This document shows, piece by piece, positions 9,015-17,506 of a stretch of 53,908 nt of DNA. The DNA is from CBCXVS01 sp965178525. Its GTDB lineage: Bacteria > Tectomicrobia > Entotheonellia > Entotheonellales > Entotheonellaceae. The translations under genes and the position numbers were made by a program. The number at the start of each line of letters is the position of its first letter. Position 1 is the stretch's first letter. The stretch is from the NCBI GenBank assembly GCA_965178525.1, contig CBCXVS010000009.1, forward strand, positions 1-53,908. The letters run 5' to 3'. The notes under the pieces are model-generated. The model was not told the DNA's origin. It did not search any database and was given only the letters and a program-made list of their open reading frames with translations.

Positions 9015-9329
9015 ATGCCGTACATTGCCATGAATAATTTTCAGGTTGACACCGGTCAAGCCGCGCAATTCGAGGAGCGCTGGCGCCATCGCCGCAGTTA
9101 TTTGCAGGATGTCCCCGGGTTCGAACATTTCCAACTGCTGCGGGGTGAGGAAAAGGAGGGTGTGATTCATTACGTCTCGCATTCGACCTGGGCCTCCAAA
9201 CAAGCGTTTGTCGACTGGACCCAGTCCGATAGCTTCGTGCAGGCGCACCGCGGCGACCCGCTGCCGAAGGGCATGGTACAAGGCCCGCCGCACCTGGCGG
9301 CGTTTGAAGTCGTCGATCTGCCGGACTAA
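9015..9329 (+). CDS. Antibiotic biosynthesis monooxygenase (ABM)/IsdG-like heme-degrading family protein
   Basis: A 104-residue dimeric alpha-beta barrel protein. The pattern NNFQVDTGQAAQFEERWRHR, then VPGFEHFQLLRG, then YVSHSTWASKQAFVDWTQS with a following His is typical of the IsdG/HmoA-like branch of ABM proteins. These oxidise quinols, aromatic metabolites or heme without a prosthetic group. The substrate cannot be told from sequence. It is monocistronic, with its own promoter upstream and a heptamer repeat directly after the stop. Confidence 0.8.
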   Translation: MPYIAMNNFQVDTGQAAQFEERWRHRRSYLQDVPGFEHFQLLRGEEKEGVIHYVSHSTWASKQAFVDWTQSDSFVQAHRGDPLPKGMVQGPPHLAAFEVVDLPD

Positions 9330-9334
9330 CGCTC

Positions 9335-9380
9335 GATTGCGGATTGCGGATTGCGGATTGCGGATTGCGGATTGCGGATT
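9335..9380. repeat. Heptamer tandem repeat (GATTGCG)6
   Basis: Six perfect GATTGCG units plus GATT, starting 6 bp after the monooxygenase stop. The longest perfect heptamer run in the window. Confidence 0.92.
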
Positions 9381-9475
9381 ATGGTGAGATTGGCTCTGTG
9401 ACCCGATCCGAGGCATCCGCCACCATTGGCAATGCCAGTACAACGCCGGCGGCAGCGGGCACCTGCCAGTCCATC

Positions 9476-9976
9476 CTAACCGGGTTCGACCCTAAAATTA
9501 TGGTTCTCCCGAAAACGGAGGCACCGGCTGCGAAACCGGACTTCCAACGTGTACAGGCCGGTTTCGGCATCTTCAGGCAAGTCAATAAAGATATCCACGC
9601 GCCAGCGTCCAGGCTTGATCGCGTAGCTTTCGTCCACATCATTGAAGACGGGCCGATTCTTGAAATAGATGCGGGTATACCGCTTCCCAAGGACTTCGTC
9701 TGCTCTCTCGTTAGAACACATGGCGTAGACGAGACGATGATTAAATTGACCACCCGGCTTGAGACGCGGTGGAATCAGTTCGTTCGTCTCGACTTTGATA
9801 AAGGGGCGCCGCAGGTTGGCACAACCGTATTCTGCCCACACGGCCTCTGGGAGTGCTAGGGATTTTTCGCCAGGTTTTCTCGTCATTTTTTCGAAATCCC
9901 ACAGCACGTTATGCACCGCTGCGCAGGCCGTCAGCCACAAGAGTCCGGCAAGAATGATTATTTGTGGATACGCCAT
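9476..9976 (-). CDS. Predicted lipoprotein, hypothetical
   Basis: A 166-residue protein with a short hydrophobic N-terminus and lipobox (IILAGLLWLTAC, Cys at residue 18), so probably exported and lipidated. The mature part has beta-rich segments (RLVYAMCSNERADEVLG, RWRVDIFIDLPEDAETG, YTLEVRFRSR). No family is recognised. Its start overlaps the end of the upstream kinase gene by 19 bp, so it is the last gene of the kinase/phosphatase operon. It could be a periplasmic partner or substrate of that system (inference). Confidence 0.65.
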   Translation of the reverse strand: MAYPQIIILAGLLWLTACAAVHNVLWDFEKMTRKPGEKSLALPEAVWAEYGCANLRRPFIKVETNELIPPRLKPGGQFNHRLVYAMCSNERADEVLGKRYTRIYFKNRPVFNDVDESYAIKPGRWRVDIFIDLPEDAETGLYTLEVRFRSRCLRFRENHNFRVEPG

Positions 9977-11649
9977 ACGGAACCCCCACTTGGGGTTGGT
10001 TTGGTTGCCCTTGGGCCAGCCGCAGCTCTCTTACGTCGTGGCCGTTTTCGCGGTTTGCGGGGCTGAGATAGCGACTGCGATTTGGTTTTCGACGCTTTTG
10101 GAGCTGGCGTCACAACGACAGGCACTCCGGCTTGCTCAGAGGGCGGCAGCTTAGCGATCGATTCGTCATTGGGCGGATGGGGTATGGGCTCAGAAGTCCC
10201 CTCTTTTTCCAGTGGGAACTCAATGGGAATAGGTCTCTTGTCCTGCCCCGGCGGTGTGACAGTTGCGCCAACCAATACATCATCTGGAGATAGTGTTTCA
10301 GTCACGGGCATATTGTCATCAGCAGGCGGCGACTTGGCCTGCCCGGATTGGTCAGCCACCACCGGGGGCGTATTAGACTCGGCAGGCAGTTCGCCTTCAG
10401 AAGATGACGGCAGAGGCGGCAAAATGTGAGCCTGGCTAGATTCCGCTGGTGTTGTTACGGCCTCGGACGGGGGCGCGTCTTGAGGTAAGGGCTCGACTAC
10501 TGAGACTGGTGTCTTAAGAGGCAGATCTGATCCGCGAGGGACGATCGGCGATGGCATGCCCAGGAAAAACAGGAGACCGACTGCCGCGATCGAGGTAACC
10601 AGCACGGCTGCGGGCGCCCAATACGCTTTCCAAGCCAGAGCTGACCGAGGGGCTCGGGTTTCGGCAACGCCAGAGTCGCTTCCCTCGACCAGTCGGGTCG
10701 CCTTGATCCCGTCAGGCTCGGTCTCAGGCTGCGAGACGAGGCGGGTTTCCTGCGTCGGCGCCTCGGATGGCGAGGCGCTGCCCGTATGAGCTTGCGGCGG
10801 CGTCAGCAGTGCGGACACGATGTCCCGTGTATCCGTCTCTGCAACACAATTGGCAAGCGCATGGGAGAATGTCTCAGTACTTTGAAAACGCTCGTCGGGC
10901 GCCTTGGCCAAAGCGCGGAGTATGACATGCTCCAGTTCCGGAGAGACGGCTGATGTGAAAGAGCGGGGAGATGGCGGCGGGGTTTCCACCTGAGCGCGGA
11001 TCAGCGCATACTCGCTGGTGTTCTCGAACGGCACACGGCCCGTGACCAGCTCGTACAGCAGAATCCCCAAGGAATAGATGTCAGACCGGATATCGGTCTC
11101 TTCGCCACGAAGTTGTTCTGGCGAGATGTATTCTAAGGTGCCGACCAGACGGCCCGTCCGCGTCAAGTGGGCCGACCCCAACACCCGGGCCAGGCCAAAA
11201 TCCATCACCTTGATGACGCCGGTCTCGGTCAGCATCATGTTAGACGGCTTGAGATCTCGATGAATGATATGATGTTGGTGGGCGAAACCAATCCCATTGA
11301 GCGCCTGTTGGAACAGTCCGACGGCGCTTTCAGGCGTTAAGGCCCCGCGCAGTTCGAGCAGCCTCTGCAGGGTCCAGCCCCGGACATATTCCATGACCAG
11401 CCCAATGTCCGTGCCCTCTTGTACGAACGCATACACCGTCGCGATATTGCTGTGGTTGAGCTGGGCCAAGGTCACGGCCTCCGTGCGAAAACGTGCCACG
11501 ACGTCCGGCCGGCTAGCCAGCTCCGACCGCAGCAGCTTGATCGCGACCTGGCGTTGCAACATCATGTCTTCACCGACGAAAACCTCTCCCATGCCGCCGA
11601 CACCGATGGTGTCCGTAATCGTGTAGGCGCCGATGGTTTTGCCGATCAT
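9958..11649 (-). CDS. Ser/Thr protein kinase, membrane-anchored (PknB/Hanks type)
   Basis: A 563-residue kinase from the ATG at 11649, chosen because GGAGG lies 7 nt upstream and the ATG overlaps the phosphatase stop as ATGA. The kinase domain is complete: glycine loop GVGGMGEV, VAIK Lys38, catalytic HRDLKPSN near 130-137, DFG at 150-152, then SPEQLRGEE. After residue about 285 comes a Pro/Glu-rich juxtamembrane linker. One transmembrane helix follows near 340-360 (VLVTSIAAVGLLFFLG), then a Pro-rich outer segment ending in a Lys/Arg-rich tail. It has no PASTA or PEGA domain. Overlaps with the genes on both sides imply co-translation with PP2C and the lipoprotein. Confidence 0.92.
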   Translation of the reverse strand: MIGKTIGAYTITDTIGVGGMGEVFVGEDMMLQRQVAIKLLRSELASRPDVVARFRTEAVTLAQLNHSNIATVYAFVQEGTDIGLVMEYVRGWTLQRLLELRGALTPESAVGLFQQALNGIGFAHQHHIIHRDLKPSNMMLTETGVIKVMDFGLARVLGSAHLTRTGRLVGTLEYISPEQLRGEETDIRSDIYSLGILLYELVTGRVPFENTSEYALIRAQVETPPPSPRSFTSAVSPELEHVILRALAKAPDERFQSTETFSHALANCVAETDTRDIVSALLTPPQAHTGSASPSEAPTQETRLVSQPETEPDGIKATRLVEGSDSGVAETRAPRSALAWKAYWAPAAVLVTSIAAVGLLFFLGMPSPIVPRGSDLPLKTPVSVVEPLPQDAPPSEAVTTPAESSQAHILPPLPSSSEGELPAESNTPPVVADQSGQAKSPPADDNMPVTETLSPDDVLVGATVTPPGQDKRPIPIEFPLEKEGTSEPIPHPPNDESIAKLPPSEQAGVPVVVTPAPKASKTKSQSLSQPRKPRKRPRRKRAAAGPRATKPTPSGGSVWRIHK

Positions 11650-12596
11650 GACGTACCCTCCTGTAACATATCTCTCGTGGGACGCTCGCTGCTGGGTATA
11701 GGATGGACATGAGCGGTCATCGCTGTATCTACGGCTGCCTTCACACACAGGACCCCAACCGTAATGTTGTCGTACCCGCCGCGCTGCTTGGCCAAGGCAA
11801 TGAGATTTTCACAGGCGGCAGGCGGTTCGTCTGCTAACACGATAGCTTTTATTTCAGCGTCTTGCACGAGATCGGACAAACCATCGGTGCATAAAATAAA
11901 GCGATCATCCGCTTTGACGGGAAGCGGCTGCTCCCATGTCGCCACAGAAACGCGGGGCTTGGTGCCGAGGGCCCGCAGCAGTACATTTTTGTCGGGGTGC
12001 TGGCGGGCCTGCTCTGGATCGATCAGGCCTTGGCGCAGCATCTGCATGACGATGGAATGGTCCTCCGTCATCAGGTAGATGGTGTCATCACGCACCAAGT
12101 ATAGTCTGCTATCGCCAACGTGGGCGGCGTATGCCGCATTGCCTCGCAGGACAAGGCTGGTGCAGGTGGTGCCCATACCCTGGTATATGGGGTTGTGCCG
12201 GGCGGTGCGATGGATGCGCCGATTGGCCTCGTGGAAAGCGCGTTCAAGGGCCTTGTGCGGCTCGGCATAATGCCGGTAATACGCGCGTTTGATAATGCGG
12301 ACAGCCATTTCACTGGCGACTTCGCCTGCCGCATGCCCGCTCATACCATCCGCTACTAAGGCTAGCAAGCCTCGTCTTGCTTCAGGACGGGGCGGCTGCG
12401 GGTGGGCATAACTAGCACAGTCTTCGTTGTCTGGCCGATGACAGCCCATGTCGCTGAGAATGCCGACAGTGATGAAGTAAGGACTGGATGCCACCTCACC
12501 GCTTGTCGCTTTATTGAGGCGGTTTAAAAGGCTCGACAAAGTGGTTACTGTGTTCGCCCACATGGATTTGGATCCTAATATCTTGCAAGCCGTCAT
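11646..12596 (-). CDS. PP2C-family Ser/Thr protein phosphatase
   Basis: A metal-dependent phosphatase that would reverse the neighbouring kinases. The PP2C motifs appear in order: SDMGCHRPDNEDC, VADGMSGHAAGE (metal-binding Asp-Gly), GMGTTCTSLVL, HVGDSRLYL, LCTDGLSDLV and GGYDNITVGVL. Up to 316 residues from the first ATG. A second ATG at 12563 has AGGA upstream, and a GTG near 12492 would avoid the 86-bp overlap with the kinase gene. The start is therefore uncertain. A short C-terminal extension follows the catalytic domain. The stop overlaps the next kinase start (ATGA). Confidence 0.92.
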   Translation of the reverse strand: MTACKILGSKSMWANTVTTLSSLLNRLNKATSGEVASSPYFITVGILSDMGCHRPDNEDCASYAHPQPPRPEARRGLLALVADGMSGHAAGEVASEMAVRIIKRAYYRHYAEPHKALERAFHEANRRIHRTARHNPIYQGMGTTCTSLVLRGNAAYAAHVGDSRLYLVRDDTIYLMTEDHSIVMQMLRQGLIDPEQARQHPDKNVLLRALGTKPRVSVATWEQPLPVKADDRFILCTDGLSDLVQDAEIKAIVLADEPPAACENLIALAKQRGGYDNITVGVLCVKAAVDTAMTAHVHPIPSSERPTRDMLQEGTS

Positions 12597-13785
12597 GTTT
12601 CAACACCGCATCGATACGGGAACCTACTGCGGCTTCGAATTCCCAGGGTGTGTCAGCCATGTGCTGGCCATTCTGGTAAACTTTGGCCCGACTGGGTAAA
12701 GAGTCGATAGACACAGGCACCAACCGCTGGACTGAGGGCAGAGAATCCGGCGGCAGTGCAGAGGGCAACTGCTGGTGGGAAACCTCAGGGCGCTGCGCTG
12801 GTTTAACTGCTCGCAAGTTCAGGAACATACCCGTGATAATCAGAATGACCAGTGCGCCTCCGGCAACCCACAGAGGCCATTGATCATACGCCATCGCAAC
12901 CCAATTATGAACGTCTAGTCCAAGCTTTCTGCGATATCCTATCGTACTGAGTCGTGGCTGTGAGACCACGGCAGCCAGGCGTTCTATGTCGTGCAAGAGG
13001 TCCTGGGCTGTCTCGTAGCGATGTGATGGCCTCTTCTGCAGGCAGCGGTGAATAAGAGCTCGTGCCTCCTGGGGTAGGGCTGGATTCAGGGACTCCGGCG
13101 GTAGATAATTCACTGAGTCAATTTTCCTAAAACACTCGGTCAGAGATTCCGCCTCGAACGGCAATTTACCCGTGACCATTTCGTAGAGCAGTACCCCCAG
13201 TCCCCAGATATCCGAACTCCGACCACCGGTTGTAGCTCCCATTAACTGTTCGGGAGCCAGATACTGTATGGTACCAATGAAATTGCCTTCCCGTGTCAGA
13301 GTCGGGGTATTGACATCCCTGGCGATACCGAAATCCAACAACTTGACCTCATTCCGGGTACTAATCTTGATGTTGTTGGATTTGAGATCTCGATGGGCCA
13401 CGCCGTGGTCGTGTATATAGCGAATCGCATCCGCAACCCGTTGGAAAATGAAAGTTGCTTCTGACAGGGGTAGAGGCGCTTGGACTCGCAGTTGATCGGC
13501 GAGGGTGGGGCCGTCCACGTACTCCATGACAATACAGGGTTTACCCTCGAACTCCAGAAACTCATATAGCGTCACAATGTTGGGGTGGTGCAGACCCGCA
13601 TGGATACGGGCCTCATTGAGAAAGCGTTGTACAAATTTCAGATCGCGATCCGTCCGGCTCAATACCTTCAAAGCGACCACCCGGTCGATGCGGGTATGGA
13701 CAGCACGATAGACCTCTCCCATTCCCCCCATACCCAGAAATTCGACCAGTCGATATTGTCCGATATGTGTGCTGAGAGGCAACAT
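12511..13785 (-). CDS. Ser/Thr protein kinase with transmembrane helix and PEGA-type C-terminal domain
   Basis: A 424-residue kinase from the ATG at 13785 (AGGTGG 5 nt upstream; a GTG at 13794 is also possible). Domains: glycine loop GMGGMGEV, Lys40 (VALKVL), HRDLKSNN, DFG, then APEQLMGA. A transmembrane helix near 300-320 (WVAGGALVILIITGMFL) follows. The extracytoplasmic end has a PEGA-like repeat (SLPSRAKVYQNGQHMADTPW). That tail is clearly related to the one encoded at 13951-14475, so kinase and TIR protein share a sensor-type domain. Mid-operon, 156 bp below the TIR/PEGA gene and overlapping PP2C. Confidence 0.9.
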   Translation of the reverse strand: MLPLSTHIGQYRLVEFLGMGGMGEVYRAVHTRIDRVVALKVLSRTDRDLKFVQRFLNEARIHAGLHHPNIVTLYEFLEFEGKPCIVMEYVDGPTLADQLRVQAPLPLSEATFIFQRVADAIRYIHDHGVAHRDLKSNNIKISTRNEVKLLDFGIARDVNTPTLTREGNFIGTIQYLAPEQLMGATTGGRSSDIWGLGVLLYEMVTGKLPFEAESLTECFRKIDSVNYLPPESLNPALPQEARALIHRCLQKRPSHRYETAQDLLHDIERLAAVVSQPRLSTIGYRRKLGLDVHNWVAMAYDQWPLWVAGGALVILIITGMFLNLRAVKPAQRPEVSHQQLPSALPPDSLPSVQRLVPVSIDSLPSRAKVYQNGQHMADTPWEFEAAVGSRIDAVLKHDGLQDIRIQIHVGEHSNHFVEPFKPPQ

Positions 13786-13950
13786 GCATGCCACCTAATA
13801 TAACAGTGAATCAGGCGCCGTAAGGGTCATTTGGGCACCGAATTTCCACTCATTATTTCCAGACGGAACCAATGGAGACACCTGCGCCGAGTCGGCGACA
13901 GCCCTTATTGTAGAGCATACTGACAGTGGTGGCATAAGGCTCAATTCACG

Positions 13951-14551
13951 TTATAGCCTACGCCTTTTCTCTAGCACATACGTAGGCTTGTTACCAATTT
14001 CAGCAACCTTAAAGTCGATCTCTCTATCTTTAAAATCTCTAAGTTTTAAAATAGCTTTTAAGTACGAACCTACCGGTGCTTTATATGACCAGGGAGTCAT
14101 GCCAACAACCTTACCATTCATATAAACTTTGCACTTAGAGGGATGGGAGTTAATGATTATAGGAACTAGCCGCCGTGACTGATTACCGGTGCCTAGCTGA
14201 GGCGTTCCTGGTTTTTGGAGTACTGACGATGATGAAGTATCGCGATTCTTAGAGGGCGTCATCACTCCATTAAAAGGCCAGGTTAAGACTACTATTGCGA
14301 CGATCAGAATGACAAGCACCCCTCCGGTACTGGCCATAATGAAGCGTGGGCGAGTTGTGAGATTGCGAATAGCCCACCATCTTGACCACTGTACCGCCTC
14401 CCCTTTGTTTTTTTCGTGTTGTGCTTCGCTCTCGCCTCTTGGGTATGGGTTTCTTCTGATGTGTTGTCGTAGCATTATTGACGATTGGCTCTAAGGCTTT
14501 GATCAAACGGTCGATATCGGTACGGAAGCGTGAGTCACTGAGTTCGAGCGC
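13951..14551 (-). pseudogene. Transmembrane-PEGA continuation of the interrupted TIR gene
   Basis: After the TAA that ends the TIR frame (14552-14554), the same frame continues with typical family sequence (ALELSDSRFRTDIDRLIKAL). Reading then has to shift by one base to reach the open frame at 13951-14475. A 7-T run at 14408-14414 (A7 in the coding sense) is a likely slip point. That frame gives a transmembrane helix (GGVLVILIVAIVVLTW) and a PEGA-like tail (SHPSKCKVYMNGKVVGMTPW) homologous to the kinase at 12511-13785. I read TIR-linker-TM-PEGA as one original gene with a nonsense codon and a frameshift. The 13951-14475 part could still be translated alone from its own ATG. Confidence 0.7.
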
Positions 14552-14941
14552 TTACCGACGCGCCAACCTTCGCAGTACGTCCGGTAGTTCAGCCTGGGAC
14601 GGCATGGAAGCGCCTTCGATAAGTACCGGGATGACACAAATCTTCCGTTTCAGTGCAGTGGCAATTTCCAATCGTACAAAGTCTTCCGGGTCATCAATGC
14701 GTCGTTTCCTTGTATCGCCACTGATAAATAACCACCGTTTGCCGATTAGCGCGATTAACACATCGCATGATCCAACGGCCTGCTCAATCGCTTCGACAAA
14801 ATCCAACCCAGGCTCAATGTTGTCAATATCCCTAAAGAGACGCGTGCTATCGAAGTGCTCATAGAGGCGGTCATAGAGCCGGCCAGCATACCCACCAGTA
14901 TCATCACGACGGTAGCTGATAAAGATACCCGGCATACCCAT
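14552..14941 (-). CDS. TIR domain protein (N-terminal part of an interrupted gene)
   Basis: 129 residues forming a near-complete bacterial TIR domain: IFISYRRDDTGGYAGRL, LFRDIDNIEPGLDF, CDVLIALIGKRWL and DFVRLEIATALKRK. The Glu in VRLEI occupies the usual NADase catalytic position. Many TIR domains cleave NAD+ in defence or signalling. The frame ends at a TAA in the sequence RRLARR-stop-ALELSDSRF, where relatives usually have Gln, so CAA to TAA is likely. Only the last helix is lost, so the domain might still fold. Second gene of the operon headed by the FHA-protease. Confidence 0.8.
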   Translation of the reverse strand: MGMPGIFISYRRDDTGGYAGRLYDRLYEHFDSTRLFRDIDNIEPGLDFVEAIEQAVGSCDVLIALIGKRWLFISGDTRKRRIDDPEDFVRLEIATALKRKICVIPVLIEGASMPSQAELPDVLRRLARR

Positions 14942-15036
14942 ACTCTCAGTGTATCAATCGATGTCATCACGATGTATTTGACATCTTTCTATGCTCCGAG
15001 ACATGTGGCGTAGCAGCAATGCATAAGCCGCTATGA

Positions 15037-16770
15037 CTATTTGAGCACTGGTTTAACATCCATGATCTCACTACCAAAACGAATAGGGACGGCAAAGCTG
15101 AGTTGTGCTTTTGTGTAGGTGAATATCCCGATGACGCGGCCACGGTCGTCGAACACTGGGCCACCACTATACCCTGCAGCCGCGCTGTTGGCCGTGAGCT
15201 GAAAGACATCCCCAATCTCAGTGTAGTATTCATCAGGGGCGTCACCATCTGGTATGGCCTCAGCCTCACCGTGGATGACCTTACCGATTAACCCATCGGC
15301 AACCGTCACATCCGGGACGACCACGAACTGGCCGGCAGGGTTAAGGGGATCGTGGGACTTCCTACGTACCGCAGCGTCGGGAGACACGCCTGGATAGCCC
15401 AAAATGGTAATGGCATCGCCGGGGCGACTCTCATCGAAACTGTCGTAGTAATCTACTTGCTTTACCGACCCAGATACGTCAACCTTGATCAAGGCGACAT
15501 CGTGCCGGTCAGACGTTCTAACCAACCGGGCAGGTATACGTAACTTATTCTTGGGGAACGTGACATCAAGCCTTTCAAACCGGCCTTCAAACCGGCTAGA
15601 CACCACATAGTAACCATCTTTTCGCTTTTCCACCAACAGCCTTGCATTGGCAGGTACCCACGGATGGTCTCTTCTCAATTGATGCAGCATAAACCGCTGA
15701 TCGTCCTCAGGCATTGGTGAAGCACTCCGTTTATACTGAACTTTACCTGTTGTGCGGTTCACCCGCTCCACCTCGAAAACAACACTCTTGACGTTAGGCA
15801 GGTCGTAGCGGGTATGCCACGCAGCCGCCACGTGGCGATTGGTCAGAATAAACCCAGTGTGTGCAACGACGAAACCAGAACCTTGTCCCCCGTCACGAAT
15901 GGGAATATTGGTGCCGTTGTCGTCATCGAGATACAGCCACGGAAAGTAGCGATCACCGATTTTCAGATAGGCTGGGTATTTCCCTTTGCTCTCATACCGA
16001 TGATAAACTTGTTTATCGCTATCCGTATGGATCAATTTCCAACCGACCTCGATAAAGACGGTAGACGGACCGAATTTAGCGGCGATTTCGGCCGGGCTCA
16101 TAATGGGATACTCGGAGGTATCGGACTGGGCTACGCTCACCATCTTCTGAGTGATAATGTCGATTTCACCAGTCAATTTTTTCGTGTTAGTCTGGTTCAG
16201 ATAGAGCAAGACACCGGCCACAACGACAATTACGCCGACCAGGACCGCAGCGAGATTGACCAATGTCTTGCGAGAACTCTGCTGATATTGGTCGATCATC
16301 CGCTCCACCGTAGTCCGGCCTACCGAGGCTCTGGAGGGGATAGTGGAGGAGCCAGAGTTATTGTAGGAAGCCGATTCTCGGGTCTCACGCATGAATGCCC
16401 CATCAGCTTCCCGAGTCGTATGGTTTGTACTGTCAGGCCGAGGCTCCAAATCGAACTGGAATTCCGGTCCGCCAGGCCCCAATTGGATTTTATCGCCGGG
16501 TACGATGCTGGTTGGGCTCGAGATGCGTTGTTGATTCACGTAGGTTCCATTCCGACTATTCAGATCGGTTATGATGTACCTGCCCTCATGATTCTCTTCT
16601 TGTGAAATTCTGGCGTGATCCCGGCTGACGAGGTCATCCTGATCGGGATCGTACTGGATGGTCTGTTCGGTGCCCCGTCCCAACGTGACGACGTTGAACT
16701 TGTCCATCGGAAATGTATCAACTTCGTTCGCCTTGGAGCCGCCGATGTGTTTAATGATCATATTTGGCAT
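15037..16770 (-). CDS. FHA domain - transmembrane - trypsin-like serine protease
   Basis: 577 residues. An N-terminal FHA phosphothreonine-binding domain (VTLGRGTE, SRDHARIS, LNSRNGTYVN, residues about 1-110) faces the cytoplasm. A linker and one transmembrane helix follow (VNLAAVLVGVIVVVAGVLL, near 170-190), then an exported trypsin-fold protease. The likely triad is His in GSGFVV...LTNRHVAA, Asp in DRHDVALIKV and Ser in AAGYSGGPVF. The usual GNSGGP is GYSGGP here. The FHA domain could dock phosphorylated kinase, so signals may cross the membrane in either direction (inference). Ribosome binding site GGAGG 7 nt before ATG. Confidence 0.9.
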   Translation of the reverse strand: MPNMIIKHIGGSKANEVDTFPMDKFNVVTLGRGTEQTIQYDPDQDDLVSRDHARISQEENHEGRYIITDLNSRNGTYVNQQRISSPTSIVPGDKIQLGPGGPEFQFDLEPRPDSTNHTTREADGAFMRETRESASYNNSGSSTIPSRASVGRTTVERMIDQYQQSSRKTLVNLAAVLVGVIVVVAGVLLYLNQTNTKKLTGEIDIITQKMVSVAQSDTSEYPIMSPAEIAAKFGPSTVFIEVGWKLIHTDSDKQVYHRYESKGKYPAYLKIGDRYFPWLYLDDDNGTNIPIRDGGQGSGFVVAHTGFILTNRHVAAAWHTRYDLPNVKSVVFEVERVNRTTGKVQYKRSASPMPEDDQRFMLHQLRRDHPWVPANARLLVEKRKDGYYVVSSRFEGRFERLDVTFPKNKLRIPARLVRTSDRHDVALIKVDVSGSVKQVDYYDSFDESRPGDAITILGYPGVSPDAAVRRKSHDPLNPAGQFVVVPDVTVADGLIGKVIHGEAEAIPDGDAPDEYYTEIGDVFQLTANSAAAGYSGGPVFDDRGRVIGIFTYTKAQLSFAVPIRFGSEIMDVKPVLK

Positions 16771-16785
16771 GGCCTATCCTCCGGA

Positions 16786-17064
16786 TTAGCCGTTGCAATC
16801 CACGATCGGAAAGGATGCAATCACGCTGTCCACGACGTTTTCCTCGCCAAGATTGTGCCAACACCACCGTCGGGCATGTCCTCTGAAGCGGCTTATCGAA
16901 CGTTCGTTGTAGACCTCTTGGTACGCATCATCCTCTCCATACACCACGAGATGACCTGAACCAAGAAAGCAGGGAGCGTTCCATCCATCATATGGTTCTA
17001 AACGAGACGACACGAGATGGCGACAACCAACTCGCAAAACCTGCCGGGATATACGCTTGCGCAC
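16786..17064 (-). CDS. Hypothetical protein, possible leader gene of the FHA-protease operon
   Basis: A 92-residue frame starting at GTG, ending 15 bp before the FHA-protease start and in the same direction. It has several Cys, Trp and Arg residues (HARRWCWHNLGEENVV) and no signal peptide. No family is recognised and no good ribosome binding site is visible. Position between the predicted promoter and the protease favours a real gene, but chance is possible. Confidence 0.35.
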   Translation of the reverse strand: MRKRISRQVLRVGCRHLVSSRLEPYDGWNAPCFLGSGHLVVYGEDDAYQEVYNERSISRFRGHARRWCWHNLGEENVVDSVIASFPIVDCNG

Positions 17065-17151
17065 GACTGTCTGCGCACTGATGGTGTATAAACCCGTTTA
17101 GGCAGCTCACGTATATTTGAGGCTCAACAATGAGCGTGTCTTCCTCTCTAG

Positions 17152-17184
17152 GAGATGAAAAATATCAATAACCTATTTCATCTC
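17152..17184. promoter_or_regulatory. 9-bp perfect inverted repeat upstream of the FHA-protease operon
   Basis: GAGATGAAA ... TTTCATCTC with a 15-bp AT-rich spacer. It lies in the predicted leader of the leftward operon. It could be an operator or an RNA hairpin; no T-tract follows on either strand, so a terminator is less likely. Confidence 0.4.
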
Positions 17185-17264
17185 AAACTTTCCAGGAGCG
17201 GCTTGTCAATACGCTTCCAGCCGATTCAGAAAGCCAATACGGCACACACGAATGTCAGGATTGG

Positions 17265-17346
17265 CTCATATTAGCACATTTAGAAAGGCGCAACATGGGG
17301 ATTTCATGAAGTTTTCATGGGGATTTCATGGGGATTTTGTGAAACG
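17265..17346 (-). promoter_or_regulatory. Promoter element with four 11-bp direct repeats (copy 1)
   Basis: On the plus strand, four contiguous 11-bp units occupy 17296-17339: TGGGGATTTCA, TGAAGTTTTCA, TGGGGATTTCA, TGGGGATTTTG. TTAGCACATTTAGAA lies at 17271-17285. Read leftward this gives a -10-like TGTGCTAAT box downstream of repeats spaced by one helical turn, the typical layout of a response-regulator-type activator site. The same arrangement recurs at 51659-51735 before the CRISPR operon. Here it would drive the FHA-protease/TIR/kinase operon. Confidence 0.55.
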
Positions 17347-17506
17347 TGTGTCATGGGCCCTCTTCCAAAACCTCTGCCCATTTGCATCGACGCCGCATCC
17401 ACGGTACGATACCAAACAATAGCTGTGAGACGGAACGAGCCGCTCACAGCCGATCAGCCATGAGCGACACGGTTCTCAGCATGTTCCCTTTTTCTTCTCT
17501 TTCAAG

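Noticed and set aside
14400..14420. Programmed frameshift at the A7 slippery run in the TIR-PEGA gene
   Set aside because: The heptamer resembles a -1 slip site, but the downstream frame needs +1, and an upstream TAA already stops translation.
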